Below, piece by piece: positions 36,688 to 47,730 of a stretch of DNA of 64,000 nt. Within the stretch, counting starts at the first letter, position 1; each line of letters opens with the position of its first letter. The stretch is from Juglans regia (taxonomy: Eukaryota > Streptophyta > Magnoliopsida > Fagales > Juglandaceae), in the NCBI RefSeq assembly GCF_001411555.2, contig NC_049905.1, forward strand, positions 3,348,001 through 3,412,000, written 5' to 3'. A program made the position numbers and the translations under genes. Below the pieces are notes generated by a model, which saw only the letters and a list, made by a program, of their open reading frames with translations, was not told the DNA's origin and searched no databases.

Positions 36688-36838
36688 CAAGCATTAACAA
36701 ACATATATAGATGATAGAAACTTAGTTAGTACATATGATCAAAGTGATCTAATGACCATCTACTCATTATTTATTAATATATATTATATGGAGATCATGG
36801 TCATGCCTAGTGATCATATGATAATGATCTCTCTGATC

Positions 36839-36871
<33 letters not shown>

Positions 36872-36875
<4 letters not shown>

Positions 36876-37079
36876 TTCTTATCAGATCGCTTTTCGAGGT
36901 GACCATTCAGAACTTTGAGGGTATTTTCCATGTCTTTCAACTTTGCCTCTATTTGGGCGGCTAGTGAGTTGATAATATCGATCAATTCTTCCATCAAATT
37001 TTTAAGCTTTTTCACAGCTTGATTAACTCCCGTAGTGCCTTCATTGGAACTATGGGGGACCTTAATATGTTCGCCAAGC
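36872..37079 (-). CDS. 3'-terminal exon, unrecognised small gene family (copy A)
   Basis: The minus strand has acceptor 'ctttgtatttccag' before 37079, then a 69-codon frame beginning 'LGEHIKVPHSSNEGTTGV' and ending '..NGHLEKRSDKK' and a stop at 36872. Residues from 'VNQAVKKLKNLMEELIDII' onward show regular L/I/V spacing suggesting an amphipathic helix or coiled coil. Copy B at 63812-63986 aligns through 'HSRVPYSHNQAPEGV', 'AVRKLEIRLRELINIINLLA' and 'LETLNRRL'. I do not recognise the family. A copia element (37142) lies just upstream in gene orientation, so the gene is probably interrupted. Conservation of frame between copies supports real coding history. Confidence 0.55.
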
Positions 37080-37141
37080 CTGGAAATACAAAGATTAAAC
37101 ACTGTATCGTATTGTAGATAAGATTGACATACCAATCGAGT

Positions 37142-37561
37142 TCACAAAACTCGAATAATCTAAGGACCATGAAGAAGGAATGCAAACCCTGCTGCTGCTA
37201 CAAAAAGGCTACTCTGTCAGCACTACAACAGAGGAACATGCAGCCACCACACTACAAAGGCAGAACCAGCAGCCACCATGATAAAGTATAAGGAACCTGC
37301 AGCATACCTTTAGGATGATGCTGTTGCTGCTCTACCATTTATGTACATTTTGCAGAATTGTTTGTATACTAGGAATAGAAACTTAACTGTCTTCTTTTCC
37401 TCTTTCCTTTATCTTTGTACCCATATGTTTTGTATAATATATAAAGGGATAGTGTGTAATGCAGAAGATAATTCAATGAAAAGTGTCAAATATTTTTTGG
37501 CCACAATTGCTCTCTCGATTTCCTTTCTCATTTTTTCTTCTCTCAAGGTGCAATTCTAACA
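37142..37561 (+). repeat. Copia-1 5' LTR
   Basis: Begins 'tcacaaaactcgaat' and ends 'gtgcaattctaaca'. Both LTRs start TC, not TG, and the related LTR at 59163-59640 also starts TCACAAA, so the unusual terminus looks like a family trait. A likely promoter signal is 'tataaaggga' near 37440. Confidence 0.92.
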
Positions 37562-37573
37562 TGGTATCAGAGC
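37562..37573 (+). promoter_or_regulatory. Copia-1 primer-binding site
   Basis: TGGTATCAGAGC, complementary to the 3' end of initiator tRNA-Met, immediately after the 5' LTR. Confidence 0.92.
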
Positions 37574-37637
37574 AGGTCTAACCTCCGTCTTTCATTCCTA
37601 TCATCAAACATCATCTTATTTGTAGCTTATTGCTCCC

Positions 37638-38552
37638 ATGGCTGAGGCCAAAACACAACACAAACCTTCCCCATCTGTGGACCCCAACAGCCCTTTCTAT
37701 TGGCACCACAGTGATAATGCCAACACTGTGGTGGTCACACCTCACCCCACAGGGCCTAACTACCTCTCTTAGAATCGCTCATTCACCTTAGCCATTTCCA
37801 TCAAAAATAAACTTGGTTTCCTGGATGGAAGCATTGAAACTCCTGCACTCACCAGCACCCTTTATGTGCCTTGGCTCCACCGTAACAACTTGATCCTATC
37901 TTGGATTCTCAACTCAATTTCAAAAGAAATTGAATCTAATGTTCTATATGTGAGCTCAGCCAAAGAAGTTTGCGATAAGCTTAAAGCTATAGGTTTGCAC
38001 AACCTAACAATGTGCGCATCTATCAACTACAACAGCAACTAGGGTCCATCACTCAAGGGCCACAATCTGTGAGTGACTACTTTACCCAACTTAATGCAGT
38101 GTGGGAAGAACTGCACAACTATAGGCCACTACCCCATTGTTCATGTGGCCAGTGCTCTTGTAAAGCCTTAGAATCCACAGGAGAAGTCCAACAAACAGAT
38201 TCAATTTTCAAGTTTTTAATGGGCTTGAATGATACCTATGATGCCATTAGAGATCAGATTATTCTTACGAGTCCCATACCCTCATTAGATAGAGTCTTCT
38301 CTCTAGTGTTGCAGGAAGAAAGACAAAGGGAGGTTAGATCCCTTGTGATGCCCCCAAATGAATCATCAGTGCTGGCTGCTTACCATGGTCAAGCCAAGAA
38401 GAAGGACAAGACAGACATTATTTGTTACCACTGTAGCATGATAGGCCATACAAGAGAGAAATGCTATTGACTAGTTGGATTCCCACCTAACTTCAAATTC
38501 ACCAAGTCCAAACCTGGGTACTCAACTAATGGACCAAACACTCACTCAGCAA
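37638..38552 (+). pseudogene. Copia-1 gag (UBN2-type) with CCHC knuckle
   Basis: ATG at 37638 ('MAEAKTQHKPSPSVDPNSPF'). A TAG near 37770 replaces an expected Trp, and a frame change occurs near 37990. The body at 38012-38470 reads 'VRIYQLQQQLGSITQGPQSV', 'DYFTQLNAVWEELHNYRPL' and a C-S-C-G-x-C-S-C cluster. The knuckle is C-Y-H-C-S-M-I-G-H-T-R-E-K-C (38430-38464), then a TGA. Gag packages element RNA. Confidence 0.88.
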
Positions 38553-41500
38553 ACCAGGCTGATGCTCAAAACCAAGAAAACAACAACTCGAGTGCCCCAG
38601 AACTTCCCTTGACTGAGGCACAGATTCAGCAGATAGCAGCTCTTCTCAATGCTCAAACTTCTCAGCTCAACCCAAAGGAGAGGAACATGCCAACCAACCA
38701 TTCTAGCACTGACCTCCAAACAACCACAGATGCCAAGTCTCCTAGCCATCATTCCTCCAACATGGCAGGTATAACCCCTCACATAGAAATTGTCTCACAA
38801 GCATGTCATTTTCCTACAAGAAAAAATCAAAAATCAAACTCACAATGGATCCTCGACACTGGAGCCACAAACCACATGGTCTACTCCATTTCACTACTCA
38901 CCACCATCACTTGTAAGAAACACACTCAAGTGCACCTTCCAAACAAAACATATGCTGAGGTGACACATATGGTCACTGTTAAAATTTCAGATAAACTCAC
39001 CCTCACAAATGTCTTATGTGTGCCTAGTTTTGCCTTCAGTCTTATATCTGCCAGCAAGCTCACCCAAGATTCTTCTCTTTGCATCATTTTTCTTGAAAAA
39101 TTTTGCTTCATACAGGACCTATCTTCATGGATGACGATTGGTCTTGCTGAAGTTTCCAATGGCCTCTATTTTCTCAGACCTCAACCCCGTTCCTGTCATG
39201 CTGTTCAAGGCCTTCCATCAGACACATAAACTTCTAGTCAGCACACCAATAATGAAGACTCAAGCTCTAGTCAACCACAAAACTTTGATCTATGGCATTT
39301 TAGACTAGGTCATGTATCCCATGAAAAGATGAATGTTATTCAATCTCATGTTCCTAATGTAAAATGTAATAGTGATATACAATGCACAATCATTTGGCTA
39401 AACAAAAGAGGAAACCTTTCCATTTGAGCTCCATTTCCACATCTACTACTTTTGAACTAATTCACTATGACATTTGGGGGCATACTCCCATCCTTCCATT
39501 CAAGGCCATCAATACTTTCTAACCATTGTGGATGACAAAACTTGAGTCACTTGGGTCTACCTAATGAAGTTCAAATTTGAAACAAGAAATATCCTACAGA
39601 ATTTCATTCACATGATTAAAAATGAATTGGATGCCAAAATTAAGCAAGAGAGGTCTGACAATGGTCTAGAATTTCAAATGACAGACTTCTATAATTCACA
39701 AGGCATGTTACACCAAAGAACTTGCATCTACACCCCTCAACAAAATGGGGTGGTGGAGAGGAAGCATCAACATCTTCTCTCCATTGCCAAAGTCCTTCTT
39801 TTTCAAGCTTCCCTTCCACTCAAATTTTGGGGAGATGCTATGTTGACTGTAGCACACATCATCAATAGAATTCCTACACCTGTCCTCAACAATAAGTCCC
39901 CTTATGAAACCCTCTTCTCATCTATTCCCTCATATTCTCACTTAAAGATCTTTGGATGTCTATGCTTTGCATCCATTGTCAATAGAAGTAAGATGGATCC
40001 TCGAGCAAGAAAATGAATTTTCATAGGTTACCCACCTGGAATCAAAGGATACAAAGTTTATGATCTTGAAGATCACTCTTGTTTTGTCTCTAGGGATGTA
40101 ATTTTTTATGAGTCATTTTTTCCTTTTCAACACCAAACTTTTGATACCACCCCACCAACTCAAAACCTAGTCCTTCCAATACCTATACAAGAATCCATCT
40201 CCTCTCCCTTCACATCCCAACATTTCACTCCCTCAACCCCTACTGAAGACAACACCACTGAGTTTACCTCACAAAATGATGAACACAACCTGCCTCCACC
40301 CTCCTCACCTTACACACAATCACCTGCCTCTCCACAAATCAACACAACACCTATCACCCTCAGGAGGTCTGATAGAACTCGACACCCACCTGCTTGTCTC
40401 CATGATTATCACTGCCAGACAGCTCATGCGAACTCATCTTCACATTCACTTCATATCCCAACTGCTCATCCTCTCCATCACTACCTTTCCTACAAAAATC
40501 TTTCTCCTCATCACCAATCCTTTGCTCTCTCACTCTCACTCCTTCAAGAACGTCAAACCTACCAAGAAGCTGCTAAGTCTAAGTATTGGCAAGATGCCAT
40601 GAATGCTGAACTCAAAGCCTTAGAGGAGAATGACACTTGGATAATCATTGTGTTGCCTGAAGGGAAAAAGGGCAGTGGGATGCAAATATGTCTATAAGGT
40701 TAAACTCAAGTCTGATGGTACAGTAGAGAGGCCTAAGGCTAGATTAGTAGCAAAAGCCTGCACTCAAAGGGAAGGATTCGACTACCAAGAAACTTTCAGT
40801 CCAGTTGCCAAACTCACAACTGTAAGTGTGTTTCTTGCCTTAGCTGCTACTCTCAATTGGCACCTTTATCAATTAGATGTGCACAATGCCTTCCTTCATG
40901 GCAAGTAGGATGAGGAAATATATATGGAATTGCCTCCTGGTTACCACAGTAAGGGGGAGTCCACCACCAAGGGAAAGCTGGTTTGCAAACTCCACAAATC
41001 ACTTTATGGACTCAAGCAAGCTTCTAGGCAATGGCACTCCAGATTTTCTGAAGCTCTTTCCATTGGGTTCCAACCCTCAAAATCAGATTACTCTCTCTTC
41101 ACTAGAAACAATGAGGATGGTTTCATAGCCTTGCTTGTCTATGTTGATGACATAGTCATAGGCAACTCCAACATCAAAGAAATTGATAAAGTAAAGGCCC
41201 ACCTTCACTCTCAATTCAGAATTAAAGACCTTGGCATCCTCAAATTTTTCTTCGGATTAGAAATTGCAAGGTCAGCTACTGGGATCCATTTGTGCGAAAG
41301 AAAATACTACCTAGAGATCTTAGAGGATGCAAGGCTCCTTGGGTGCAAACCAGCAAGCACACCCATTGAAACAAATCACAAACTCTCACACTCAGCTACA
41401 GACTCATTGAATGATCCCTCAAGCTACAGAAGACTTGTGGGAAGACTAATGTACCTCACCATAACCAGACCTGACATCACTTATGTAGTAGGCATACTCA

Positions 41501-42141
41501 ATCAATTTATGGACAGACCAAGTGAGGTGCACATGCAAGCTACCCATCGAATTTTGAGATATGTGAAAGGCTCAATAGGGCAAGGTATACTCTTCTCCTC
41601 TCAATGTGATCTACAACTAAAGGCTTTCAGTGACTCAAATTGGGCAGCCTACCTAGAAACAAGGAGATCCATAACAGGTTTCTGTGTCTTCATTGGTAAT
41701 TCCTTGGTTAGCTGGAAATCAAAGAAACAAGAAACAATCTCATGCTCTTCTGCAGAAGCAGAATATCGAGCACTAGCTCACACAAGCTGTGAGCTAGTAT
41801 GGTTAATTTCCTTATTAAAAGTTTTTAACATTATGCATACCAAGCCTGCCACCCTATACTGTGATGACCAATCAGCTTTGCACATAACCAAGAACCCAGT
41901 TTTCCATGAAATGACCAAACACATTCAGTTAGATTGCCATTTTGTTAGAAAAAAAGTGTTGGCTAAGGTTATCACTCCTTTACATGTTGCTTCAAGGTTT
42001 CAACTTGCAGACATTTTCACTAAGGCACTAAGCACTGCAAATTTCCAGTTTCTGTTGTCCAAGATTGGCATTTTAAATATCTATGCCCATCTTGAGGGGG
42101 AGTCACAAAACTCGAATAATCTAAGGACCATGAAGAAGTAA
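38553..42141 (+). pseudogene. Copia-1 pol: protease, integrase, reverse transcriptase, RNase H
   Basis: Protease 'WILDTGATNHM' at about 38847. The GAG-pre-integrase segment 'FDLWHFRLGHVSHEKMN' lies near 39285. The integrase core at 39564-40016 contains 'QERSDNGLEF' and 'YTPQQNGVVERKHQHLL'. RT starts near 40650 ('[20 protein letters not shown]'), with '[14 protein letters not shown]' then a TAG at 40906. It continues in one open frame 40924-42141 with catalytic 'LLVYVDDIVIG' near 41140. RNase H follows ('CSSAEAEYRAL', 'LYCDDQSALHI', 'HIQLDCHFVRKK'). Stops and frameshifts between 39227 and 40908 disable it, while the RT-RNase H half is intact. Confidence 0.92.
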
Positions 42142-42521
42142 TGCAACCCTGCTGCTGCTACAAAAAGGCTACTCTGTCAGCACTGCAACAAAGGAACATG
42201 CAACCACCACACTGCAAAGGCAGAACCAGTAGCCACCATGATAAAGTATAAGGAACCTGCAGCATACCTTTAGGATGCTGCTGCTGCTGCTCTACCATTT
42301 AGGTACATTTTGCAGAATTGTTTGTATACTAGGAATAGAAACTTAGCTGTCTTCTTTTCAACTTACCTTTATCTTTGTACCCATATGTTTTGTGTAATAT
42401 ATAAAGGGACAGTGTGTAATGCAGAAGATAATTCAACGAAAAGTGTCAAATATTTTTTGGTCTCAGTTGCTCTCTCTATTTCATTTTTCATTTTTTCTTC
42501 TCTCAAGGTGCAATTCTAACA
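42103..42521 (+). repeat. Copia-1 3' LTR
   Basis: Partner of 37142-37561, same 'tcacaaaactcg' start and 'gtgcaattctaaca' end, followed by the CGAGT duplication. Confidence 0.92.
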
Positions 42522-42526
42522 CGAGT

Positions 42527-43253
42527 TGATTTTGTACAGGTTAGCCCTATCGCCCCTAAAAATTGGTCAAAGTGCTTAAAGCTAGTGATCATAACCAGAC
42601 CGCATAGGTTAATTCCGACAAATTACCACGACCAAAAATATTGAACTTTCTACCCAATTGTATAGATCGACCCGCTGAGAATGTCTATAAAAAGAGATTC
42701 ACGTTGTTTTGAAACTACTAACAAATACATCGATATTAAAGAACGAACAGGTTATACACAAATTCTCCCCCTTATTTATTTATTTATTTATTATCACAAC
42801 TTTTAATTTCCCATGCACCCAAGTCGCACGTACACATGTAGCACTTTAGCCTCAAACAATTTACTTAGGATTGTACGTAAAATGACATACAGTGCAACGC
42901 ATGCAATATTTATAACTTATAGATATCATAAACAATTGTGAAAATATGATACCTTTTTCATAATGTGCATATAATGGATATTGCTTGTTTTGTTATTTAG
43001 ATACGTTATTAATTTGACTATCTTGATTATCAAATATCAATAATGTTCAGATTATATTTTCGTTGTTGTTGTTTTTCTTTAATAATTCAATCGCATGCTT
43101 ATTTTCAATTGTATTTAATTTTATGAGAAAGAATGAAAAACAATTGAAAAAATGAAAAATGCCCAAAAAGTTTTGTTGTACATGGATGAGATCGATATTT
43201 TAATTTAGTGTGATTAATTGTAATATACTTATTGTACGCAATATATAACATCA
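42527..43253. repeat. Duplicated locus segment, copy A (right part)
   Basis: The first 190 bp match 56071-56275 of copy C ('gttgattttgtacagg', 'ataaccagaccgc', 'tctataaaaagagattcacg'). Joined to 37136 across the copia-1 site it restores a continuous locus. The rest is AT-rich with no recognised gene. Confidence 0.7.
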
Positions 43254-43258
43254 TATCC

Positions 43259-43401
43259 ATATACATACATACATACATACATACATACATACATACATAC
43301 ATGCATGCATACATGCATACATACATACATACATACATACATACATACATACATACATACATACATGCATATATGCATACATACATACCTAGATACATAC
43401 A

Positions 43402-43441
<40 letters not shown>
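43259..43441. repeat. (CATA)n and (TA)n microsatellites
   Basis: About 37 tetranucleotide units of 'cata' with a few 'catg' variants (43259-43408), then about 16 TA units to 43441. The open frames across it are simple-repeat translations, not genes. Confidence 0.95.
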
Positions 43442-43447
<6 letters not shown>

Positions 43448-44094
43448 AAAGACAGATCATGGCATGCCACATGACAATAATTAGCTACTTGTTAGAAAAC
43501 TAAAAACACTAAAAAATATCAAAAATATTTTAAAACTTAAAACATGTTAGAAATAAAAAAATTCAAAAATATATATTATAGATACTAAAAAAATTAAAAT
43601 ATAGAAAAGTTGAGAAAGAGGAGGATGATTAGGGAAGTAGATCAAGAAGGAAACCCAAGAGATAGATAGAGGGAATCGGTGAGAAAAAAATGATAAATTA
43701 CTTGACTAAGAGCATTAATATTGGACTCATCAAATGAGTGTCATCTTCAAAATTTGATGAATTTGTATTTAAAATCACTATATTGGATTTAGCATACATT
43801 AAAATCTTCAACTTTGAGTTACAATACATTTAAGTTCATCTCCAAATTTGAAGTCTAATTGTTCACACTTTATAATCATTATTTTATTTACTTATATTAT
43901 CGTTTTCCAATTTTGAGCCACAATATATTTAAGTTGGAAAATAATAATCTAAGTATCAAATTAAATTATTAATTAACATATAGTTAGTGTAATTATAAAA
44001 TATGAAAAAAAAATTGAAAATATTATTATTTTAACTAATCCAATGTGGGGTTATAGCTAGAGAGGTTTTGGATTTATAACAAACATGTATTTTT

Positions 44095-46287
44095 TGTAAC
44101 ACCCCGTATTTTAGTGTATTTTTAATGAATGAATTTATTTTATTGATGCAAAAATTTATCCTCTTGCTTCATAATTATTAAATTTTAGTTGGGTTATTTT
44201 TATGATTTTTAGTTTACGAAAATTATTTTCGTTGAGCGCTTTCTTAAATTAATTATTGTTGTGTGTTTAAATTTCTTCTCAAATTAAATTAAATTATTAT
44301 CGGGTTTAATTATTTATTTTAATTATAATCATTGTGTTTGAAATATTTTATTTCACTAGCTATTTTAAAATCGTTTCCGTTGGATCATTTTTGTAACCCA
44401 AGATGTGAGGATTGGACCTCATTTCTTTCCCTAAATTTTTCCTTTTTCTTTTCTCCTTTTTCTTTTTCTTTCTTCTTTCTTTTCTTTTCTTTTTCTTCTT
44501 CTTTCTCCTCCCCTTCCCGCACGCGACGTCTCTCTCCCTGTGCGTTTCGTCCCTCCACCCAGCCCGCCGCCGTGCGCCGCCGTGCCCGACACTGCCTAGC
44601 CCACCGCCTCCCCCACCGGTTGGCGACACCACCCCACAAATCTCAGCCTCTAACTCGCCACCAATAGCCTCCATGCACGGCTTGAAGCATCGGCGTTCAT
44701 TTCGCTCGTGCGCTGCTGTCGCACCACCACCAGCCACCATCTCTTCACCACTTCATCCCCGACCCCTTATCAACCTAATGGACCCAACCCCAGCTCCGAT
44801 CCGCCACCGGTGAAGCTCCACCATCCACTTTTCCTTTTTGGGTATTTTTGGCCTTAAACCACCATTTGCGTCACCACCCACGGCCAACCACCACCACCAC
44901 CAGCTTCACTGACCTCCCTAGGCCCTACTCTATCAAATTTGGGTATTCGTTTGTCACCGTTGAAAAGTTGGTATTTGTGACCCACGGCCATAGTGTATTT
45001 TACACTGTTGCGTTGCTCAGACGTCACCTCTTGCAACTTCGTGATCCTTCAGAAATTGCTATATTGCACTGTAAGTATTTCTCCAAAGAACTTTCATAAT
45101 TTAAATGTATTTTTGCACTAACTCATTTCACTGTATTTGGTTGAACATGTCGGACTGAGTCCGAGGAGTTTGGGGGTCGGATGGATTTGTGATTGGAGTT
45201 GTTTGATTGGGTTTGTTGGGATTGGTTATTGATGGTTGTTGGATTGGTGTTGGTACATGTGCATTTTATTATTTCATGCATGTTCATGTTTGTAAAGGAA
45301 AATGGGTTTTCGTGTATTGCATTCATGTTCATGCATGATTTGGAAAATTGTGATTTCATGTGAAAATGGATTGTGGGTGCGTGTGTATCACGACCCCAAG
45401 CTGAGATGGGGTATTATCTCGGTGGAGCTCCTCTGGTTACTCGGGAGCGGAATATACTGAGTAACGTCCCCTGGATTGTCGCCGGGCGACAATGGGATCG
45501 GACCAGATGGTCTTGTGCCGACTTCGTGGTCCTTCTGCTGGCGGGGACTAAAGGATGTCTGGCCACGTACGCGCTGGGCGCGGAACTGGGCATCACTCAT
45601 TGTGTAGTGTGGATGCTTGGCCATGTACGTGCCGGGCGCGGAACTGAGCACCGCTACGAAGCCAGGACGTGTGGATGGTCCATAGGGGAGGCCATGGTGC
45701 ATATGGAATTAATGAACTATTTTCTGGGAAAATAGTGTGAGTTGGATTTCTGTGTAAAATATTTTCTGGGAAAATGTTTTACGGATATTTTGGGCCAAAA
45801 TGGGATTTTGGCGTGTGTTGAAAATAATCATTTTCGGGAAAAATGATCTGTTGAGAAAAAATGCATATTTCTTCATGTGCATGCATGTTAGTTGCATTTA
45901 ATGCATTTTATATTACGTGGTTATTTTGGGTTATACTTACCTGCGATACCATTTTGTGGTAACGCAGATTTTGATGCAGATGAGGAGGAAGAGGGTGAGC
46001 CTGAGGAGACAGCTCCGCCCTAGGAGTGATCTGGGATCACTCGCTTATTTATCTGAAATTATTGTATTATATTTTATTATGGATGACTGTATAACTACTA
46101 CTTAAATTTTACTGATGTTTTGATTGTAAATAAATTATGGTACTTACTTGACTATCCGCTGCGTTATTTTTTTGTACACCGTTGCATGTACACACACTGG
46201 CACTTCGTTGGGATGTGTGACCGTGTTGTCACCATCCTGGCGTCTCGATCCCCGTGTTTTTATATAAGGGGGATTGGGGGCGCCACA
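44095..46287 (+). repeat. Gypsy-2 5' LTR
   Basis: Starts 'tgtaacaccccgtatt' and ends 'ggggcgccaca'. A CT-rich, then GC-rich stretch (44440-44800) gives long spurious open frames on both strands. The hairpin block is at about 45385-45700. Confidence 0.93.
45475..45493 (+). promoter_or_regulatory. Perfect 19-nt inverted repeat in gypsy-2 5' LTR
   Basis: ATTGTCGCCGGGCGACAAT is self-complementary around a central G. It lies in a block shared by all LTRs of this group, and occurs unchanged in the 3' LTR at 52609-52627. A role in LTR RNA or DNA is unproven. Confidence 0.6.
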
Positions 46288-46289
46288 GG

Positions 46290-46301
46290 TGGTATCAGAG
46301 C
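46290..46301 (+). promoter_or_regulatory. Gypsy-2 primer-binding site
   Basis: TGGTATCAGAGC, two bases after the 5' LTR end, matches initiator tRNA-Met priming. Confidence 0.92.
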
Positions 46302-46540
46302 AGTTCGGCTCTGGGTAAAACCACATGTCCCTTAGGATAGTACCAGAAAATTATTTTATTATTTTAAAATAATAAAATTTTTGTTTAAGTGGGGTAAGTT
46401 AAGTTATTTATTTTATATTATGAGTTTATTGTTATTTTATTTTATGTTAATTGATGTTATTTGATTTATTTGATTTTATTGTTTTAGTTGGTGTTTACTT
46501 TTGGTTGAGTTTGGTTTTATCTGGATTTAAGCGGGGTTGG

Positions 46541-47645
46541 AGAATGCTCTATGACAGGAAAATGCTGAGACCAAGAAGGCAAGCTGATGTGCCTGAAGAT
46601 GAACTATTCAGGGGTGATGGAAATTATGCGATGGCAAGAGCGTTAAATAGAATGACAGAATTTCTTCAACAAAATTTCCGACCGTCGCAAGGAGATTCAA
46701 GTAGAGGAGTCCAAGTTGGGTGCCCCTATGAGCGCTTCCTAACGTATAGGACTCCTGCCTTTACTGGGGAGGAGGACCCAATGCGAGCTAGGAGGTGAAT
46801 TCAAGATTTGGAAAGAACATTTGAAGTCTGTGGATGCACGGAGGCCCAGATGGTATTATATGGAAGCTATATGCTGCAAGGTGAAGCGGCAAATTGGTGG
46901 GAGACCAAGCGGACACTATTAGAAATGGAGTTGAGATCCTTGGCTGTTGTGTCTTGGCAGCGTTTCAAGAAAAAGTTTGATAACCGATTCTTTCCTGTTT
47001 CGATGAGAAGGCAAAAGGCTCGGGAGTTCAATAATTTGGTTCAAGAAGACATGACTGTCGAGCAATATGCAAGGAAATTTATGGAGCTTGGGCGGTTCGC
47101 TCCTCACCTCATTGCTACTGAGGAGTTACGGGTCGAGCGTTTCCAGGAGGGTTTGCGCCATGAGGTACGTAGACAAGTGGCCTGCCTTTGGATTAAGGAC
47201 TTTCAAGAGTTAGTGGATTTGGCCAGCATTGCAGAGCGGGGAAATAGTTTTGGAGTAGGCTCCCCTCCGGGTCAGAAGAGGCAGAGTTATGTTGGTGAAG
47301 GAAGTAGTTCTGGGTCGCCGCATAAGTTCGTGCAAAGGACTAGTGCCCGTTCGCAGACGACCACTGGTGTTCGTGCTGGAGGTCGAGCTCCAATTTGTAA
47401 CAGGTGCAATAGAGCCCATGAGGGCGACTGCGGCCAGAGAGGAATTCAGTGTTTTAGATGTGGCTAGCCGGGTCACTTTGCTCGTGAGTGTCCTGGTCAA
47501 GTTCAAGGAGGGCAAGGAGCGCGAGGAGGTCGACGAGGTGGAAGGGGCAACCAGAGACAGTTGGTACAAGCTCGGGTTTATGCAGTGACTCCTGGTGATG
47601 TGGATTATGGGGCTCCAGAGACCCACGATGCTGTGGTGATTACTG
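46541..47645 (+). pseudogene. Gypsy-2 gag with CCHC knuckle
   Basis: From the ATG at 46541: 'RALNRMTEFLQQNFRPS', 'FTGEEDPMRARR', a TGA at 46796-46798 where gypsy-1 has Trp, then 'LERTFEVCGCTEAQMVLYGS', 'GEAANWWETKRTLLEMELRS' and 'EDMTVEQYARKFMELGRFAP'. The knuckle near 47450 reads C-F-R-C-G-(TAG)-P-G-H-F-A-R-E-C, followed by a G/R-rich stretch. It ends with 'QARVYAVTPGDVDYGAP' and I-T-G at the intron donor. Two nonsense changes are the only obvious lesions. Confidence 0.9.
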
Positions 47646-47730
47646 GTATGCATTTAGTTATTTTAATTTGATTTAATGTTTGGTATGGTTGGATTTTTTT
47701 GAAATTGTCTGGTGGATGTGTTTGCTTCAG
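47646..47730 (+). other. Putative GT-AG intron between gypsy-2 gag and protease
   Basis: Donor ATTACTG|GTATGC and acceptor TGTTTGCTTCAG|GTTCAG enclose 85 T-rich nt (85 is not a multiple of three). Spliced, I-T-G continues as S-V-C-L-Y-D in the protease frame, with the D-S-G-A motif ahead. Unspliced, the gag frame runs about ten codons into the intron and stops at a TGA. Gypsy-1 has a 73-nt segment with the same borders and phase at the same codon. Family members I recall have an uninterrupted reading here of about the length that splicing would give. Confidence 0.65.

Larger units (their letters stand above)
37137..42526 (+). mobile_element. Copia-1: near complete Ty1-copia element
   Basis: Plus-strand element of 5.4 kb with LTRs 37142-37561 and 42103-42521 and the perfect 5-bp duplication CGAGT (37137-37141 and 42522-42526). 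The primer site TGGTATCAGAGC follows the left LTR; the purine tract 'cttgagggggag' (42091-42102) precedes the right LTR. Gene order gag, protease, integrase, RT, RNase H is that of copia. By eye the two LTRs differ at about 25-30 positions. The coding region has several stops and frameshifts. Confidence 0.95.

Noticed and set aside
37080..37136. A 53-bp intron and penultimate exon just before the copy A terminal exon (donor-like GTATGT near 37131)
   Set aside because: The frame needed to join has a stop in both copies A and C, and 53 bp is short for a plant intron.
37562..37573. tRNA-like words at several sites (TGGTATCAGAGC)
   Set aside because: They are primer-binding sites beside LTRs; no tRNA gene structure surrounds them.
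43254..43408. Regularly spaced repeats resembling a CRISPR-like array
   Set aside because: Simple tetranucleotide repeat without spacers, in plant nuclear DNA.
43105..43474. Long tyrosine/methionine or histidine/threonine-rich open frames on both strands
   Set aside because: They translate the (CATA)n and (TA)n microsatellite.
44360..44813. Overlapping open frames of 110-133 codons on both strands in the gypsy-2 LTR
   Set aside because: They arise from a CT-rich and GC-rich LTR stretch, repeat in the other LTR (51459-51881), and have no domain.
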